Origin: Gammaproteobacteria bacterium
GTDB taxonomy: Bacteria; Pseudomonadota; Gammaproteobacteria; DRLM01
Assembly: GCA_023266095.1 (NCBI GenBank)
Contig: JAHFRV010000008.1
Span: 21,839 to 85,838 of the forward strand
Direction: 5' to 3'
DNA length: 64,000 nt
Shown here piece after piece: positions 17,339-27,644 of the stretch. Within the stretch, counting starts at the first letter, position 1, and every line of letters starts with the position of its first letter. The notes beneath the pieces were generated by a model. That model was not told the DNA's origin and made no database searches. It worked only from the letters and a program-made list of their open reading frames with translations. A program made the translations under genes and the position numbers.

Positions 17339-18578
17339 TTAACAGCGTCCTCCCGGCACATGCGTACCCCATTTCTTCCTCACTGGGATGCGTAGTTTGT
17401 TTCATTAATGCGACGCCTTGGTCGACCAATTTCTCGGAGCGGGCCAAGTGGATGTCTTCCGGCACCCGTTGGCCATCACTCACGTAAACGAGGGGCAGAT
17501 TGCCATTGATCACCGCGCTGAGCGCCTGGCCCATCGAACATGTTTCGTCGATCTTGGTCAGGATGCAGCCGTCCAAATGGACTTTCTTGAAAGCGGAAAT
17601 GGTTTCTTCCATACCACGCGCTTGCGAATTGGCGGAGATAACCAGGTAGATTTTTATTTTGGAGTTGCTGTCCTTCAGCAGAGCCAGTTGCTCTGACAGC
17701 CGGATATCGCGCTGGCTGATACCCGCGGTATCGATCAGCACCAGATCTTTATCGGCGAGATCGTCCAGCTGGGTCCGCAATTCGTCGGAGGTGGAGGCAT
17801 TGCGGACCGGAATGTTGAGCAACCGGCCATAATTTCTCAGCTGTTCATGGGCGCCGACCCGATAATCATCGGTGGTGAGCAAGGCGATGCGGCGCACACC
17901 GTGCCGCAAGACGTAACGCGCGGCGATTTTGGCGACACTGGTGGTCTTACCGACGCCGGTCGGTCCGACCAGGGCCACCACACCACCTTTATCAAAGATG
18001 TCATCGTTGGCGACCGGTATTTCATCCGTCAAAGATTGCAAACAATCGGACCAGGCGGCTTCGATGTCCTGATTGGGGCCTATACCTTCGGCGATCGTCA
18101 GGGAAAGGGCATGCGTCAAACCGAATTCGAGCAATCTATTTAAAATTTCCGCCTGCATCGGCGAGCGTTGCTTGAACGAACTCCAGGCCATTTCCGAAAT
18201 TCGGGTCTCAAGAAAACTGCGCATGGTCTTGAGTTCCTGGCGGACCTCCAGCAGCACCTGATCGGTCGGCTCACCGCGGACGTTGCTCCACGATGCCGTC
18301 ATGGACGCGACGCGTTCTGCTGTAGGTTTACTCTGGCTGTTTTCCGAATACTGCTTTAGTTTTTCAGCCGCGGGCGCCAGCTTGCTGTCATCGCGTTTTT
18401 CATTCTTCGCGGCTTGGAATTGCCCGAGCAGCGCCTCGTCATAATCGGTGGCGGAGACGATTTCCACTCCACCATCAACCCGCCGGTTGGAAATGATGAC
18501 CGCATCGGGACCTTGCTCCTCACGAACCATCTTAATGGCTTGGCGTATATCAGGCGCGAAAAATGTTTTTACTTTCAT
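17328..18578 (-). CDS. flhF: SRP-family GTPase FlhF (polar flagellum placement)
   Basis: 416 residues: a basic N-terminal B domain, a helical N domain, and an SRP-type G domain with GPTGVGKT (205-212), DTAG (283-286) and TKIDE (from 341). Determines the polar site of flagellar assembly together with FleN. It follows flhA across a 54-base gap. No convincing -24/-12 element was found in that gap. Confidence 0.95.
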   Translation of the reverse strand: MKVKTFFAPDIRQAIKMVREEQGPDAVIISNRRVDGGVEIVSATDYDEALLGQFQAAKNEKRDDSKLAPAAEKLKQYSENSQSKPTAERVASMTASWSNVRGEPTDQVLLEVRQELKTMRSFLETRISEMAWSSFKQRSPMQAEILNRLLEFGLTHALSLTIAEGIGPNQDIEAAWSDCLQSLTDEIPVANDDIFDKGGVVALVGPTGVGKTTSVAKIAARYVLRHGVRRIALLTTDDYRVGAHEQLRNYGRLLNIPVRNASTSDELRTQLDDLADKDLVLIDTAGISQRDIRLSEQLALLKDSNSKIKIYLVISANSQARGMEETISAFKKVHLDGCILTKIDETCSMGQALSAVINGNLPLVYVSDGQRVPEDIHLARSEKLVDQGVALMKQTTHPSEEEMGYACAGRTLLNAH

Positions 18579-18632
18579 CTACTGCCCCGTATAGTGCCTG
18601 CTGACTATCCAGCTTGACGCCCGTTCAATCCG

Positions 18633-20714
18633 CTATTTGTTGCCTACGCTGGCAACAACCTTGATTTGCTTGTTGTCCGGCAATTCGTTGTACGACAACA
18701 CATGTAAATTGGCGATGGTTCTGCGCAGGAAGCGGGCTAGTACTTGCCGCAGGGGCGCCGCTACCAGAAGTACGCTCGGCTCACCATTCATTTCCTGTTT
18801 GTGCGCCGCTTTCTGAATAGCCTGATGCATGCGCTCCGCCAATCCCGGTTCAAATGCCGGCCCACCACTTCCATCACCGGTCTGCATTGAACTTTGCAAT
18901 ATGTGTTCCAAACCCGGATCCAAGGTGATCACCGGTAACTCATTCTTCAAACCGTTGATTTGTTGAAATATCATGCGGCCGAGGGCATTGCGGACATGGC
19001 CGGTGAGCACGGCGGGGTCTTGACTCTCGCGCCCGTGCGCCGCCAATGTTTCGGCGATGGTACGGACATCTTTGAGCGGCACCCGCTCTTCGAGCAGATT
19101 ACGCAAAACTTTGAGCAGCACACCCATCGGAATGGCGTTAGGCACCAGGTCTTCCACCAATTTGGGCGTGGTTTTGGCAAGGCTATCCAACAAATGCTGC
19201 ACCTCTTCCCGCCCCAGCAGCTCATGAGCATGGTCTTGCAGCAATTGGCTGAGATGGGTGGCGATCACAGTGCTGGGATCCACCACGGTATACCCCAAGG
19301 TCTGCGCTTCGTCGCGCAAGGCAGGTTCGATCCACACCGCTTCCAAGCCGAACGCCGGATCAGTCGTCGCGATGCCGCGCAAGCTGCCGTAGACCTGGCC
19401 CGGGTTGATGGCGAGATCACGCTCCAAATGGATTTCCGCCTCGCCGACGTTCACCCCCAGCAGAGAGATACGGTAATAGTTAGGCGATAAATCGAGATTA
19501 TCGCGAATATGCACCGCCGGAATCAGGAAGCCCAATTCACTGGTCAGTTTTTTCCTCACGCCCTTGATTCGGGTCATTAATTGTCCCCCCTGATTCTTAT
19601 CAACCAGGGGTATCAGGCGGTAACCCACCTCCAAACCTATGGTATCGACCGGTGCCACGTCGTCCCAACTCAACTCCTTGGGTTCAGCCGGAGGCAGAGG
19701 CGCCAGTTCCTCAACCACTTCCACCACGCCTGCTCGGTAACGGCTGAGATAATAAGCTCCGCCACCCGCACCGGCCGCCAGACTCAGAAACACCAGGTTG
19801 GGCATACCTGGAATAACGCCCATGATGCCTAATACACCGCCGGTCACCGCCAGGGATTTGGGATTGGCGAACAACTGACTGAGGATCTGCTGCCCCATGT
19901 CCTCGGAACTGGAAACGCGGGTCACCATGATCGCCGCGGCCGTCGACAAGATCAGTGAAGGAATCTGCGCCACCAGACCGTCGCCCACAGTCAACAAAGA
20001 ATACACACGCATGGCATCGCCGAAGGCCATGCCGTGTTGCAGCATGCCGATCGCGAGCCCGCCGATGATATTGATGAACAGAATCAGGATACCGGCGATG
20101 GCGTCACCGCGAACGAATTTACTCGCACCATCCATCGAACCGTAGAAATCCGCCTCGCGGCTCACTTCTTCCCGCCGGGCTTTAGCTTCGGCCTGGGTGA
20201 GCAAGCCTGCGTTCAAATCGGCGTCGATCGCCATTTGCTTGCCGGGCATGGCGTCCAGGGTGAACCGCGCCGACACTTCGGAAATACGTCCCGCGCCCTT
20301 GGTCACCACAATGAAATTGATGATCACCAGGATCGAGAAGACGACCAAGCCGACGGCGTAATTGCCGCCCACCACGAATTCACCGAAGGCCTCGATGACC
20401 TTACCCGCTGCCGCCGTGCCGTTCTGCCCTTCCAGCAACACCACACGAGTGGAGGCGACATTGAGCGCCAATCTCAACAAGGTCGCGACTAACAATACCG
20501 TTGGAAAAGAGGCGAATTCCAAGGGTTTTCTCGCATATATTCCCGATAGCAAAACCACCAAAGCCAGAGAAATATTGAAAGTGAAAAAGACATCGAGCAG
20601 GAAGGGCGGCAAGGGCAGCACCAACATCGCCAGCATCATCACCAGCAATACTGGCGCGCCCAATCCAGCGCTGAAAACCGCTTTCATTCCATACATCACG
20701 CCGGCTTGACTCAT
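18633..20714 (-). CDS. flhA: Flagellar export gate protein FlhA
   Basis: 693 residues, standard family length. The N-terminal half has about eight membrane helices and the signature segment RFTLDAMPGKQMAIDADLNA (about 145-165). The C-terminal half is the cytoplasmic ring that docks chaperone-substrate complexes (FliS-FliC, FliT-FliD, FlgN-FlgK/L). Adjacent to flhB with a 34-base gap. Confidence 0.97.
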   Translation of the reverse strand: MSQAGVMYGMKAVFSAGLGAPVLLVMMLAMLVLPLPPFLLDVFFTFNISLALVVLLSGIYARKPLEFASFPTVLLVATLLRLALNVASTRVVLLEGQNGTAAAGKVIEAFGEFVVGGNYAVGLVVFSILVIINFIVVTKGAGRISEVSARFTLDAMPGKQMAIDADLNAGLLTQAEAKARREEVSREADFYGSMDGASKFVRGDAIAGILILFINIIGGLAIGMLQHGMAFGDAMRVYSLLTVGDGLVAQIPSLILSTAAAIMVTRVSSSEDMGQQILSQLFANPKSLAVTGGVLGIMGVIPGMPNLVFLSLAAGAGGGAYYLSRYRAGVVEVVEELAPLPPAEPKELSWDDVAPVDTIGLEVGYRLIPLVDKNQGGQLMTRIKGVRKKLTSELGFLIPAVHIRDNLDLSPNYYRISLLGVNVGEAEIHLERDLAINPGQVYGSLRGIATTDPAFGLEAVWIEPALRDEAQTLGYTVVDPSTVIATHLSQLLQDHAHELLGREEVQHLLDSLAKTTPKLVEDLVPNAIPMGVLLKVLRNLLEERVPLKDVRTIAETLAAHGRESQDPAVLTGHVRNALGRMIFQQINGLKNELPVITLDPGLEHILQSSMQTGDGSGGPAFEPGLAERMHQAIQKAAHKQEMNGEPSVLLVAAPLRQVLARFLRRTIANLHVLSYNELPDNKQIKVVASVGNK

Positions 20715-20748
20715 AATAATTGACCTCTAAATATCGTCATCGCGGAAC

Positions 20749-21888
20749 TCAACGGTCGTCCACTCGCATATCGTCCGGGATGGGTAAATCATCGAAGTTA
20801 TTGTTGTTGACATTGGGATCCAGGCTGGATTTTTTCAGCTGATAGACGTAGGCGAGAATCTGCGCTACAGCGAGATACAACCCGGCCGGCACTTCTTTAT
20901 TAAGCTCGGTACTGAAATAAACCGCCCGCGCCAGCGGCGGGGCGGTGACGATAGGGACCTTGTGCAATTTGGCCACATTTCTTATCTGCAGCGCGATAAA
21001 ATCAGCGCCCTTGGCCACTACCACCGGGGCACCCATTTTATGTTGATCGTATTTAAGCGCCACGGAATAGTGAGTGGGATTGGTGATGATAACATCGGCC
21101 TTCGGCACTTCTTCCATCATACGACGGCGGGCCAATTCACGCTGGATGGTTTTAATTTTGGACCTGACCTCTGGATTACCTTCGGTATCCTTATTTTCTT
21201 CCCTAATTTCCTGGCGCGTCATTTTCAGTTGGCGGCCATGATCCCACTTTTGGAAGAACACGTCAGGCGCGGCCACCAATACCAAAGGGAAAGTCGCCAT
21301 AATCAATGACCAGATCAAAATATCGCCTGACCTGTGGAGAGCGTACTCAATGGTCTGATTGCCCAGACCTATGATTCCCCATTTTTCCGACCATAACCAA
21401 AACCCCGCGGCAATCGCCACCAAAATAAATTTCGCGATCGCCTTGACCAGTTCCATCAAGCTTCGCCAAGCGAATATTTTTCCCAAGCCTTTGATCGGGT
21501 CGAGACGATCCCATTTCAAGGAAACCGCCTCGCTGCTGAACAGCCATCCCCCCAGTATGCCGGGCGCGAGCAGCGCTACCACGAAGAACAGCAATAACAG
21601 CGGACTTAGCGCCCACAAGGAATCCAACATGGCTTGCATGAGAACGCCGGGCAAGGCGCTGGCGTCCTGCCAGGGACGGTCACCAAACTGGAAACTCTCC
21701 TTCATGATCTTGGTGATGGCAGCAACCACGTCTCCACCCAAAAATAACAATCCGAAACCGGCGGCCAGCAAGAGAAGGAAGGTCGTCAGTTCACGGGATC
21801 TGGCGACTTGTCCTTTTTCCTGGGCTTCTCGTAATTTTTTAGGAGTCGCCTCTTCAGTCCGTTCTTGACCACCTTCACTCTGAGCCAT
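20749..21888 (-). CDS. flhB: Flagellar export switch protein FlhB
   Basis: 379 residues: basic N-terminus, four membrane helices (about 33-52, 87-112, 143-165, 188-208) and a cytoplasmic C-terminal domain with the autocleavage motif NPTH (270-273). Cleavage permits the switch from rod/hook to filament substrates, sensed through FliK. A second, cleavage-less homologue (FhlB) lies at 4418-4702. The gene is 17 bases from fliR. Confidence 0.97.
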   Translation of the reverse strand: MAQSEGGQERTEEATPKKLREAQEKGQVARSRELTTFLLLLAAGFGLLFLGGDVVAAITKIMKESFQFGDRPWQDASALPGVLMQAMLDSLWALSPLLLLFFVVALLAPGILGGWLFSSEAVSLKWDRLDPIKGLGKIFAWRSLMELVKAIAKFILVAIAAGFWLWSEKWGIIGLGNQTIEYALHRSGDILIWSLIMATFPLVLVAAPDVFFQKWDHGRQLKMTRQEIREENKDTEGNPEVRSKIKTIQRELARRRMMEEVPKADVIITNPTHYSVALKYDQHKMGAPVVVAKGADFIALQIRNVAKLHKVPIVTAPPLARAVYFSTELNKEVPAGLYLAVAQILAYVYQLKKSSLDPNVNNNNFDDLPIPDDMRVDDR

Positions 21889-21905
21889 ATTTCACCTGGT
21901 CCAAC

Positions 21906-22670
21906 TCAGGACAATTGCCGTAAAAAGGAAAAAAGCTCATCCAGAAGTTGAGAAAATTTATCTACGAAATTCGGTAAGGTCAGCACCATCACCGCGAATC
22001 CGAACAAGATGGTGATAGGAAATCCCACCGCGAAAATATTCAGCTGCGGGGCGGCTCGGGTTATCACGCCAAACGCGATATTCACCACCAGAAGGGCAAC
22101 GATGGCAGGCAAGGCGACCATCAACGCGCCGATAAACACCCATTTTCCCCATAAAGCTATCCCGACGAATGATTCTCGGGATAGCCCTACGCCGATGGGC
22201 AGGGACTGAAAGCTGGATACGACCATCTCTATCAAGAGTAAATGGCCGTTCATCGCTAAGAATATTAAGGTTGCGATAATCGTGTAAAACTGCCCGATAA
22301 CCGGGACTGACACGCCATGCTGCGGGTCCATCATCGACGCGAAACCCAGACCCATCAGCTGAGCGACGATTTGCCCACCGGTTATGAGCGCATCAAACAC
22401 CAGCGATACGGAAAATCCAATCAGCGCACCGATCAGGATTTCTTGAACGAGCACCAATAAGCCGGCGAAGGAAAGCGGATCGACAGCGGGACGTTCGACA
22501 AGCATGGGGACCACCGCCACTGATATGATTACGGTGATGATGATTTTGACTTTCGCGGGAACGGTGCGGGTACCGAAGATCGGCGCCACAGCGACCATCG
22601 CACCAATCCGGGCAAAAACCCACATATACTGCCCTACCATGGCCACCAGCTCTGATCCCGAGAAATTCAT
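21906..22670 (-). CDS. fliR: Flagellar export gate protein FliR
   Basis: 254 residues with about six hydrophobic helices; includes GTRTVPAKVKI near residue 30 and a C-terminal segment (GFPITILFGFAVMVLTLPNF). With FliP and FliQ it builds the core export channel. Ends 17 bases before flhB and starts 14 bases after fliQ. Confidence 0.96.
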   Translation of the reverse strand: MNFSGSELVAMVGQYMWVFARIGAMVAVAPIFGTRTVPAKVKIIITVIISVAVVPMLVERPAVDPLSFAGLLVLVQEILIGALIGFSVSLVFDALITGGQIVAQLMGLGFASMMDPQHGVSVPVIGQFYTIIATLIFLAMNGHLLLIEMVVSSFQSLPIGVGLSRESFVGIALWGKWVFIGALMVALPAIVALLVVNIAFGVITRAAPQLNIFAVGFPITILFGFAVMVLTLPNFVDKFSQLLDELFSFLRQLS

Positions 22671-22684
22671 TCATGCAAGTCCAT

Positions 22685-22954
22685 CTAGCCTATGAGCTGG
22701 GGAATGCTTTCGATCAAGTTATGCGTGTAAGTAACCAATATACGCAGCATCCACGGCCCGGCCATCACGAGCACTAGCATCATGACGATCAATTTCGGCA
22801 CGAAACTCAAAGTTGCCTCGTTAATCTGGGTCGCGGCTTGAAACACACTGACCAGCAGACCGACGACCAGGGCCGGAATCAGCAAAACCAATATAAGCAT
22901 GATGGTTACATACAGAGCATCTTTACCGATCGTGACTATTGATTCAGGTGTCAT
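22685..22954 (-). CDS. fliQ: Flagellar export gate protein FliQ
   Basis: 89 residues, two membrane helices (about 15-38 and 50-72) with the conserved LLVSVFQAATQINEATLSF segment between them. Standard FliQ length. Sits between fliP and fliR. Confidence 0.96.
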   Translation of the reverse strand: MTPESIVTIGKDALYVTIMLILVLLIPALVVGLLVSVFQAATQINEATLSFVPKLIVMMLVLVMAGPWMLRILVTYTHNLIESIPQLIG

Positions 22955-22964
22955 GAGTGCTTTC

Positions 22965-23726
22965 CTAGGTATAGAAGCTGCTAGCCAAGGTACCTATCAC
23001 CAAGGTCCAACCGTCTATTAATACGAAAAGCATGATCTTGAAAGGAAGCGAGATGATCAACGGTGACAGCATCATCATACCCATCGCCATCAAGGCGCTG
23101 GCGACAACCAGATCGATTATCAAAAAAGGAATAAAAATCAGGAAACCGATTTGGAAAGCGGTTTTCAACTCACTAGTTACGAATGCCGGCACTAATGCCA
23201 TAAATGGCACTATTTCAGCCGTACTTGCACCCTCCTTCTCAGCCAGACTTGTTCCTGACAGCTCCATGAACAACTGAAGATCGTTGTCCCTGGTCTGATT
23301 AAACATGAATTGCGATACCGGTTTCTTGGCGTTGGCCAACGCCTCCTGAAACGATATTTTTTCATCAAAGTATGGTGTCAAGGCGGTTTGATTAACCACT
23401 TCCCACACCGGCGTCATAACGAAAAACGTCAGGAATAACGACAAACCTATCAAAGTTTGATTGGTCGGTGTTTGCTGCGTACCCAGCGCCTGCCGCAGTA
23501 AAGCCAGCACAATGATGATTCTGGTAAACGACGTCATCATCAACAGCCCTGCCGGCAACAAGGTCATGAATGTCATCAGCAGCAGAACTTGTATACTCAA
23601 CGAATAGGTTTGCCCACCTTGATTATTGGTAGTGACTGTAATCGCTTCCAAACCAGGGCCAGCCGCGTGTGCCGCTCCGTCGAACAATGAGATCAAAACC
23701 AACATAATAAAAATTATGTTACGCAT
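22965..23726 (-). CDS. fliP: Flagellar export gate protein FliP
   Basis: 253 residues with a cleavable signal peptide (about 1-21, ending GAAHA) and four membrane helices. Conserved blocks: [38 protein letters not shown] and [19 protein letters not shown]. The start lies eight bases inside fliO, suggesting coupling. Confidence 0.96.
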   Translation of the reverse strand: MRNIIFIMLVLISLFDGAAHAAGPGLEAITVTTNNQGGQTYSLSIQVLLLMTFMTLLPAGLLMMTSFTRIIIVLALLRQALGTQQTPTNQTLIGLSLFLTFFVMTPVWEVVNQTALTPYFDEKISFQEALANAKKPVSQFMFNQTRDNDLQLFMELSGTSLAEKEGASTAEIVPFMALVPAFVTSELKTAFQIGFLIFIPFLIIDLVVASALMAMGMMMLSPLIISLPFKIMLFVLIDGWTLVIGTLASSFYT

Positions 23727-24153
23727 CGTTTTTATGCCTGCTTAGAATTCCATTCAAGAATCCGTTAAATTTCGATCTTGCGGCATGGGGAACCGTCGCA
23801 CCGACATATTCCTTGAGCTGCAGCAAAGGAGTGATTTTGCCGGACGTCGCTCCTATCAATATCTGCTCATTACCCACTTCAATGAGTAGAATTTTTTCCT
23901 TGGCACCTATCGATAAGGAACTGATGACTTTTATCTGGCCGGACTCGATCCCGTTAAACCGATTTATCTTCTTCGCCATCCAGGCCACGAACACGATCGC
24001 GGCTATCACCAATCCCAGTGAGACGATGGTCTTTACCACATACTCGGCCGGCGAACTGGCTACAGTCTCCTTGCTAGCCAGCGTTTCTCCGGCAGCGCTC
24101 ACCATGGGCAACACAAGAATTAACCATAAAAGCATTGATTTAAACGAGCTCAT
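23719..24153 (-). CDS. fliO: Flagellar biosynthesis protein FliO
   Basis: 144 residues: hydrophobic leader (1-20), a short periplasmic stretch, a membrane helix (about 42-60) and a cytoplasmic domain with [20 protein letters not shown], typical of FliO, the assembly factor of the FliP ring. AGGTGG precedes the ATG. Overlaps fliP by eight bases. Confidence 0.93.
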   Translation of the reverse strand: MSSFKSMLLWLILVLPMVSAAGETLASKETVASSPAEYVVKTIVSLGLVIAAIVFVAWMAKKINRFNGIESGQIKVISSLSIGAKEKILLIEVGNEQILIGATSGKITPLLQLKEYVGATVPHAARSKFNGFLNGILSRHKNDA

Positions 24154-24197
24154 CTAGCCACCTGTTGAATTTCACATTACCACTCCAAAGCTTTCGA

Positions 24198-24638
24198 TCA
24201 TTTCAATTTCTTAACTCGTTCGGAGGCGCTGATGACATCGGTGAGTCGGACTCCGAATTTTTCGTTGACTACCACCACTTCGCCATGGGCAATCAGCGTT
24301 CCGTTAACCAACACATCCATGGGCTCTCCCGCCAAACGGTCAAGCTCGACAACCGATCCCTGATTGAGTTGAAGAAGATTTCTGATATTGATGCGCGATC
24401 GGCCGATTTCGACCGACAGCGTGACGGGGATGTCGAGTATCACATCCATATTCATGTCTTCATTCTGCAGAGTGGTATTTTCGTTTTCCAATGAGTCGAA
24501 CGAAGCTTTCTTGTAATTACTCGTCATATTTGTACTCATTGGCTTAGTTTTCGGTGATACGCCAGATTGCTTTTGCTCAGCCAGGGCCGCAGCCCAATCA
24601 TCACCTACCCCGTCAATCCCGGTTGTGTCATCGGTCAT
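24198..24638 (-). CDS. fliN: Flagellar motor switch protein FliN
   Basis: 146 residues from the ATG at 24638, which has GGAG seven bases upstream; a GTG at 24656 would add six residues without a better site. A variable acidic N-terminus is followed by the SpoA domain (about 70-145; DIPVTLSVEIGRS, then VLVNGTLIAHGEVVVV). Forms the C-ring with FliM and FliG. A 44-base gap separates it from fliO. Confidence 0.95.
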   Translation of the reverse strand: MTDDTTGIDGVGDDWAAALAEQKQSGVSPKTKPMSTNMTSNYKKASFDSLENENTTLQNEDMNMDVILDIPVTLSVEIGRSRINIRNLLQLNQGSVVELDRLAGEPMDVLVNGTLIAHGEVVVVNEKFGVRLTDVISASERVKKLK

Positions 24639-24659
24639 GGCAATCTCCAGACTCACTTA

Positions 24660-25640
24660 TCAATACGAACTTTTAATCGGCTTTATGATTTTTATTGAGT
24701 TGACGCCTTCATGAACGCCGAAATAACCTTTAAACACCGGAATATCTTCCGCGTACAATGAAACCATATCTGGCAAATCTATGGGGATGATATCGCCGGC
24801 TTTTATTTTCAGAATTTCACCCAGCGACAAATCAACCTTGGTCAATACGCTGCTTACCTCAACCTCGGCTTCTTTCATTTCTTCCTGCAGAGATAGAGCC
24901 CATCTATCATCGATGTCTTCCCTGTCGCTTTGCACGCCGGCATCGAGTATTTCCCGGATGGGTTCCACCATCGAGTAGGGCATGGTGATATGAAGATCGC
25001 CTCCACCGCCATCCAGCTCAACGTGAAAGGTTGTGACCACTACCACTTCTGTGGGACTGACAATATTGGCGAACTGGGGATTGACTTCGGAATTGATATA
25101 TTCAAATTCCACCGCCATCACCGGCGCCCACGCTTCCTTAAAGTCCCTGAAAGTCAAATTGAGCATCATTTCGATCACGCGCATTTCAGTGGGTGTAAAC
25201 TCCCTGCCTTCGATCTTGGTGTGAAACCGGCCATCTCCGCCAAAATAGTTGTCAACCAGGATGAACACCAATTTAGGATCTATCACCATCAAGCCGGTAC
25301 CGCGCAGCGGCTTTATTTTTACCAGATTGAGACTGGTCGGGACGAATAAACTATGAATATATTCCGAGAATTTCAGCATTTGGATGCCGCCTATCGATAT
25401 CTCGGCGCTGCGGCGCAGCATATTGAATAAACTGATTCTGAATAATCTCGCGAACCTTTCGTTGATCATTTCCAGCGTAGGCATCCGCCCGCGCACGATT
25501 CGATCCTGACTGGAAAAATTATACGATCTTACCTTGCCGTCATCGCCTTCGGCCTGCCGATCGGTTTCGACATCGCCGCTGTCTACTCCGTGGAGTAGCG
25601 CATCGATCTCGTCTTGAGTCAGAATGTCATTGACGGACAT
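24660..25640 (-). CDS. fliM: Flagellar motor switch protein FliM
   Basis: 326 residues. The N-terminal CheY-P-binding peptide LTQDEIDALLHG is at residues 7-18. The middle domain (about 45-230) includes EMINERFARLFRISLFNML, and the C-terminal SpoA domain binds FliN. Start is three bases after the fliL stop; fliN follows across 21 bases. Confidence 0.97.
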   Translation of the reverse strand: MSVNDILTQDEIDALLHGVDSGDVETDRQAEGDDGKVRSYNFSSQDRIVRGRMPTLEMINERFARLFRISLFNMLRRSAEISIGGIQMLKFSEYIHSLFVPTSLNLVKIKPLRGTGLMVIDPKLVFILVDNYFGGDGRFHTKIEGREFTPTEMRVIEMMLNLTFRDFKEAWAPVMAVEFEYINSEVNPQFANIVSPTEVVVVTTFHVELDGGGGDLHITMPYSMVEPIREILDAGVQSDREDIDDRWALSLQEEMKEAEVEVSSVLTKVDLSLGEILKIKAGDIIPIDLPDMVSLYAEDIPVFKGYFGVHEGVNSIKIIKPIKSSY

Positions 25641-25643
25641 GAT

Positions 25644-26183
25644 CTACTGCATCACGAAACTGGTGAAATACAATTCTTCAACGCCGGGCTGGCCGGTACG
25701 TTCAACCATGACTTTTTGTATTTCAGCCAGGGCGTCCGCCCGTACTTTTACTTTTCCCTCCGGCGTGCTTATGTCATCTATTGATAAGCCACTCAAGAAA
25801 AATATCAGGTTGTTGCGGATGATCGGCATATGAGTTTGGATTTTGGGCACGATGGCCGGATCATAGGTCATGACTTCGAGCGTGACTTGCAGGAATCTCA
25901 TGCCCGTCGCCCCTTTGAAGTTCACTACGATGGGTGGCTCGAATGCGAAATAAACCGGAACCTTTTGTTCTTTTTTCTCACCCTCCGGCGCATGCGCATC
26001 GCCGGTGCTGTCCTTACTGGCCAACATGCTCTTGGCCATGTACATCGATCCACCGATACTGAGCGCCACTAATAACAGCGCTCCCACTCCGATCAGCACA
26101 TATTTTATGGCCCCGGATTTTTTCGCGGTTGGCTTTACCACGGCAGTTTCACCGTCTTCACTATTTTTTTCCGCCTTGGCCAT
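25644..26183 (-). CDS. fliL: Flagellar basal body-associated protein FliL
   Basis: 179 residues from the ATG at 26183, preceded by GGAGG at seven bases; the frame is open 20 codons upstream but lacks a ribosome site there. Charged N-terminus, membrane helix about 27-49, then a periplasmic domain ending in GVEELYFTSFVMQ, as in FliL. It surrounds and stabilises stators. The 247 bases before it (26184-26430) hold no gene; a weak -24/-12-like element there has GT instead of GG and was not accepted. Confidence 0.95.
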   Translation of the reverse strand: MAKAEKNSEDGETAVVKPTAKKSGAIKYVLIGVGALLLVALSIGGSMYMAKSMLASKDSTGDAHAPEGEKKEQKVPVYFAFEPPIVVNFKGATGMRFLQVTLEVMTYDPAIVPKIQTHMPIIRNNLIFFLSGLSIDDISTPEGKVKVRADALAEIQKVMVERTGQPGVEELYFTSFVMQ

Positions 26184-26430
26184 CACCTGTCCTCCAGTTA
26201 CTCCTGAAACAGACAGAGCAATGTGTATGCCATCGTTATCCAATTATTACCTAATTAAATAACAATGACTTATATGTGACAGCAACTTCGGCGACAGGCT
26301 TTTGACGTTGATGAAGAAGATCACTGGCAGGATTATGTCGGCGTTCGAAATGATCTCGGATACCGAAAGCTCGAATGTCTGGATTTAAAGCGAATTGATT
26401 GTGTCTGTAATCTAGACACGTCCAGCAGAA

Positions 26431-27558
26431 TTAAGCGTAGTAATCGACGAGCCCGACTAGGGCGGCATTCATCACATTAGCTTCATGGCTATCGGCGCCA
26501 AGCTCATCCGATTGAGCACCGCCGAATCCACGGCTTTGCTGTTGACCTTGACCGGGGTTCTGCTGCTCTGAAAATGCTTTGTTCGATACATTGGCGTTGA
26601 CGAGTTGCAAACCATTATCCATGAGCATGTCACGTAAACGCGGCATGGCGGCGTCGAGCGCATCCCTTACCAGGCCATGATGCGAGCTGAACGTGACGCT
26701 GACATTGTCATTGGCCATGGACACCCGAACTTCCAATGGACCCAAATGCGGCGGGTTGAGTTTAATGTCTGCGGTCTGTACATCCTGCTTGACCATCCAG
26801 AGAACTCGGTTTCCCAGCTCGGCATTCCATTGCGGCTGATGTATTGGCGTCGTGATAGGCGGAGGTGCCCCGGGAGTCGAGGCGGCGGCAGTTTGCGCAG
26901 CCAACAAGGGTGACGTCAACGAAACCCCGGCTTGTTGCAAAGATAATTCAGTAACGCCGCTTGTAAGCAAATTTGGCGTAGCCACCGACTGCAACTGCAG
27001 TTGCAACATATCGGCCGCGTTGGCATTCATGGCCGACTCATTCATCATAACGGTTGAATGGAATCCTAGTACCGCCGCCGGCAAAGGCAGGTCGCTGGTC
27101 TGTACCGCCGGACTCGTGGAGGGCGACGCTACTAGGGATTTATTCAGTGTCCGCTGCAATAAGCTCACCAGACCGCCATCCTGACCTTTGATCAGTGGCG
27201 CCGCGTGTTCCGACTCGATGAGAGCCAGTTGCAGCCACGGAGCTGCCTGCTCACCGGCGGCCTCGGCAGTTACACCGTCTATCATGGCCCCGGCAATAGC
27301 CTGCGGCATCAATAGCTGTTGCAGCGGCAAAGGCATGCCGTTCTCCGCTACAGCGTTTGCCGGCTCCATATTCAACAACGGCGCCTCCAGCTCTCCCTCC
27401 TCATCCACCAAATCGGAATCGGCGCTGAGCATATCGCCTATAAGCGACTGGAAAGTCCCCGCTTTTTTATCGGACGGCATCTCGCCGGCTGCGGTCCCAC
27501 CCGTCGCCGGGCTGGCGGCCATGGTCGGCGCCGGCTGATTTTGTACGCTAGTTATCAT
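26431..27558 (-). CDS. fliK: Flagellar hook-length control protein FliK
   Basis: 375 residues: disordered Ala/Pro/Ser-rich N-terminal two-thirds, then the FliK C-terminal domain (about 240-330; NRVLWMVKQDVQTADIKLN, HLGPLEVRVSM, VSVTFSSHHGLVRDAL) and a Gln/Gly-rich tail. Secreted ruler that triggers FlhB switching. Located between fliJ and fliL as in pseudomonads. A second FliK-like protein is encoded at 3375-4421. Confidence 0.94.
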   Translation of the reverse strand: MITSVQNQPAPTMAASPATGGTAAGEMPSDKKAGTFQSLIGDMLSADSDLVDEEGELEAPLLNMEPANAVAENGMPLPLQQLLMPQAIAGAMIDGVTAEAAGEQAAPWLQLALIESEHAAPLIKGQDGGLVSLLQRTLNKSLVASPSTSPAVQTSDLPLPAAVLGFHSTVMMNESAMNANAADMLQLQLQSVATPNLLTSGVTELSLQQAGVSLTSPLLAAQTAAASTPGAPPPITTPIHQPQWNAELGNRVLWMVKQDVQTADIKLNPPHLGPLEVRVSMANDNVSVTFSSHHGLVRDALDAAMPRLRDMLMDNGLQLVNANVSNKAFSEQQNPGQGQQQSRGFGGAQSDELGADSHEANVMNAALVGLVDYYA

Positions 27559-27644
27559 CGTCGCTGTAACTCCTCTTGCATAGCTCTTAAAGACTCAAGC
27601 TACCAAGGCAAGACATATGCCAGCGCTATTGCCGCTACTCGCAA

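Noticed and set aside
18595..18625. Possible sigma-54 promoter for flhF
   Set aside because: GGCAC is present but no GC at the required ten-base spacing.
26281..26300. Possible sigma-54 promoter for fliL (TGTCGC-N5-TTGCT on minus)
   Set aside because: The invariant -24 GG is GT; too weak to list.
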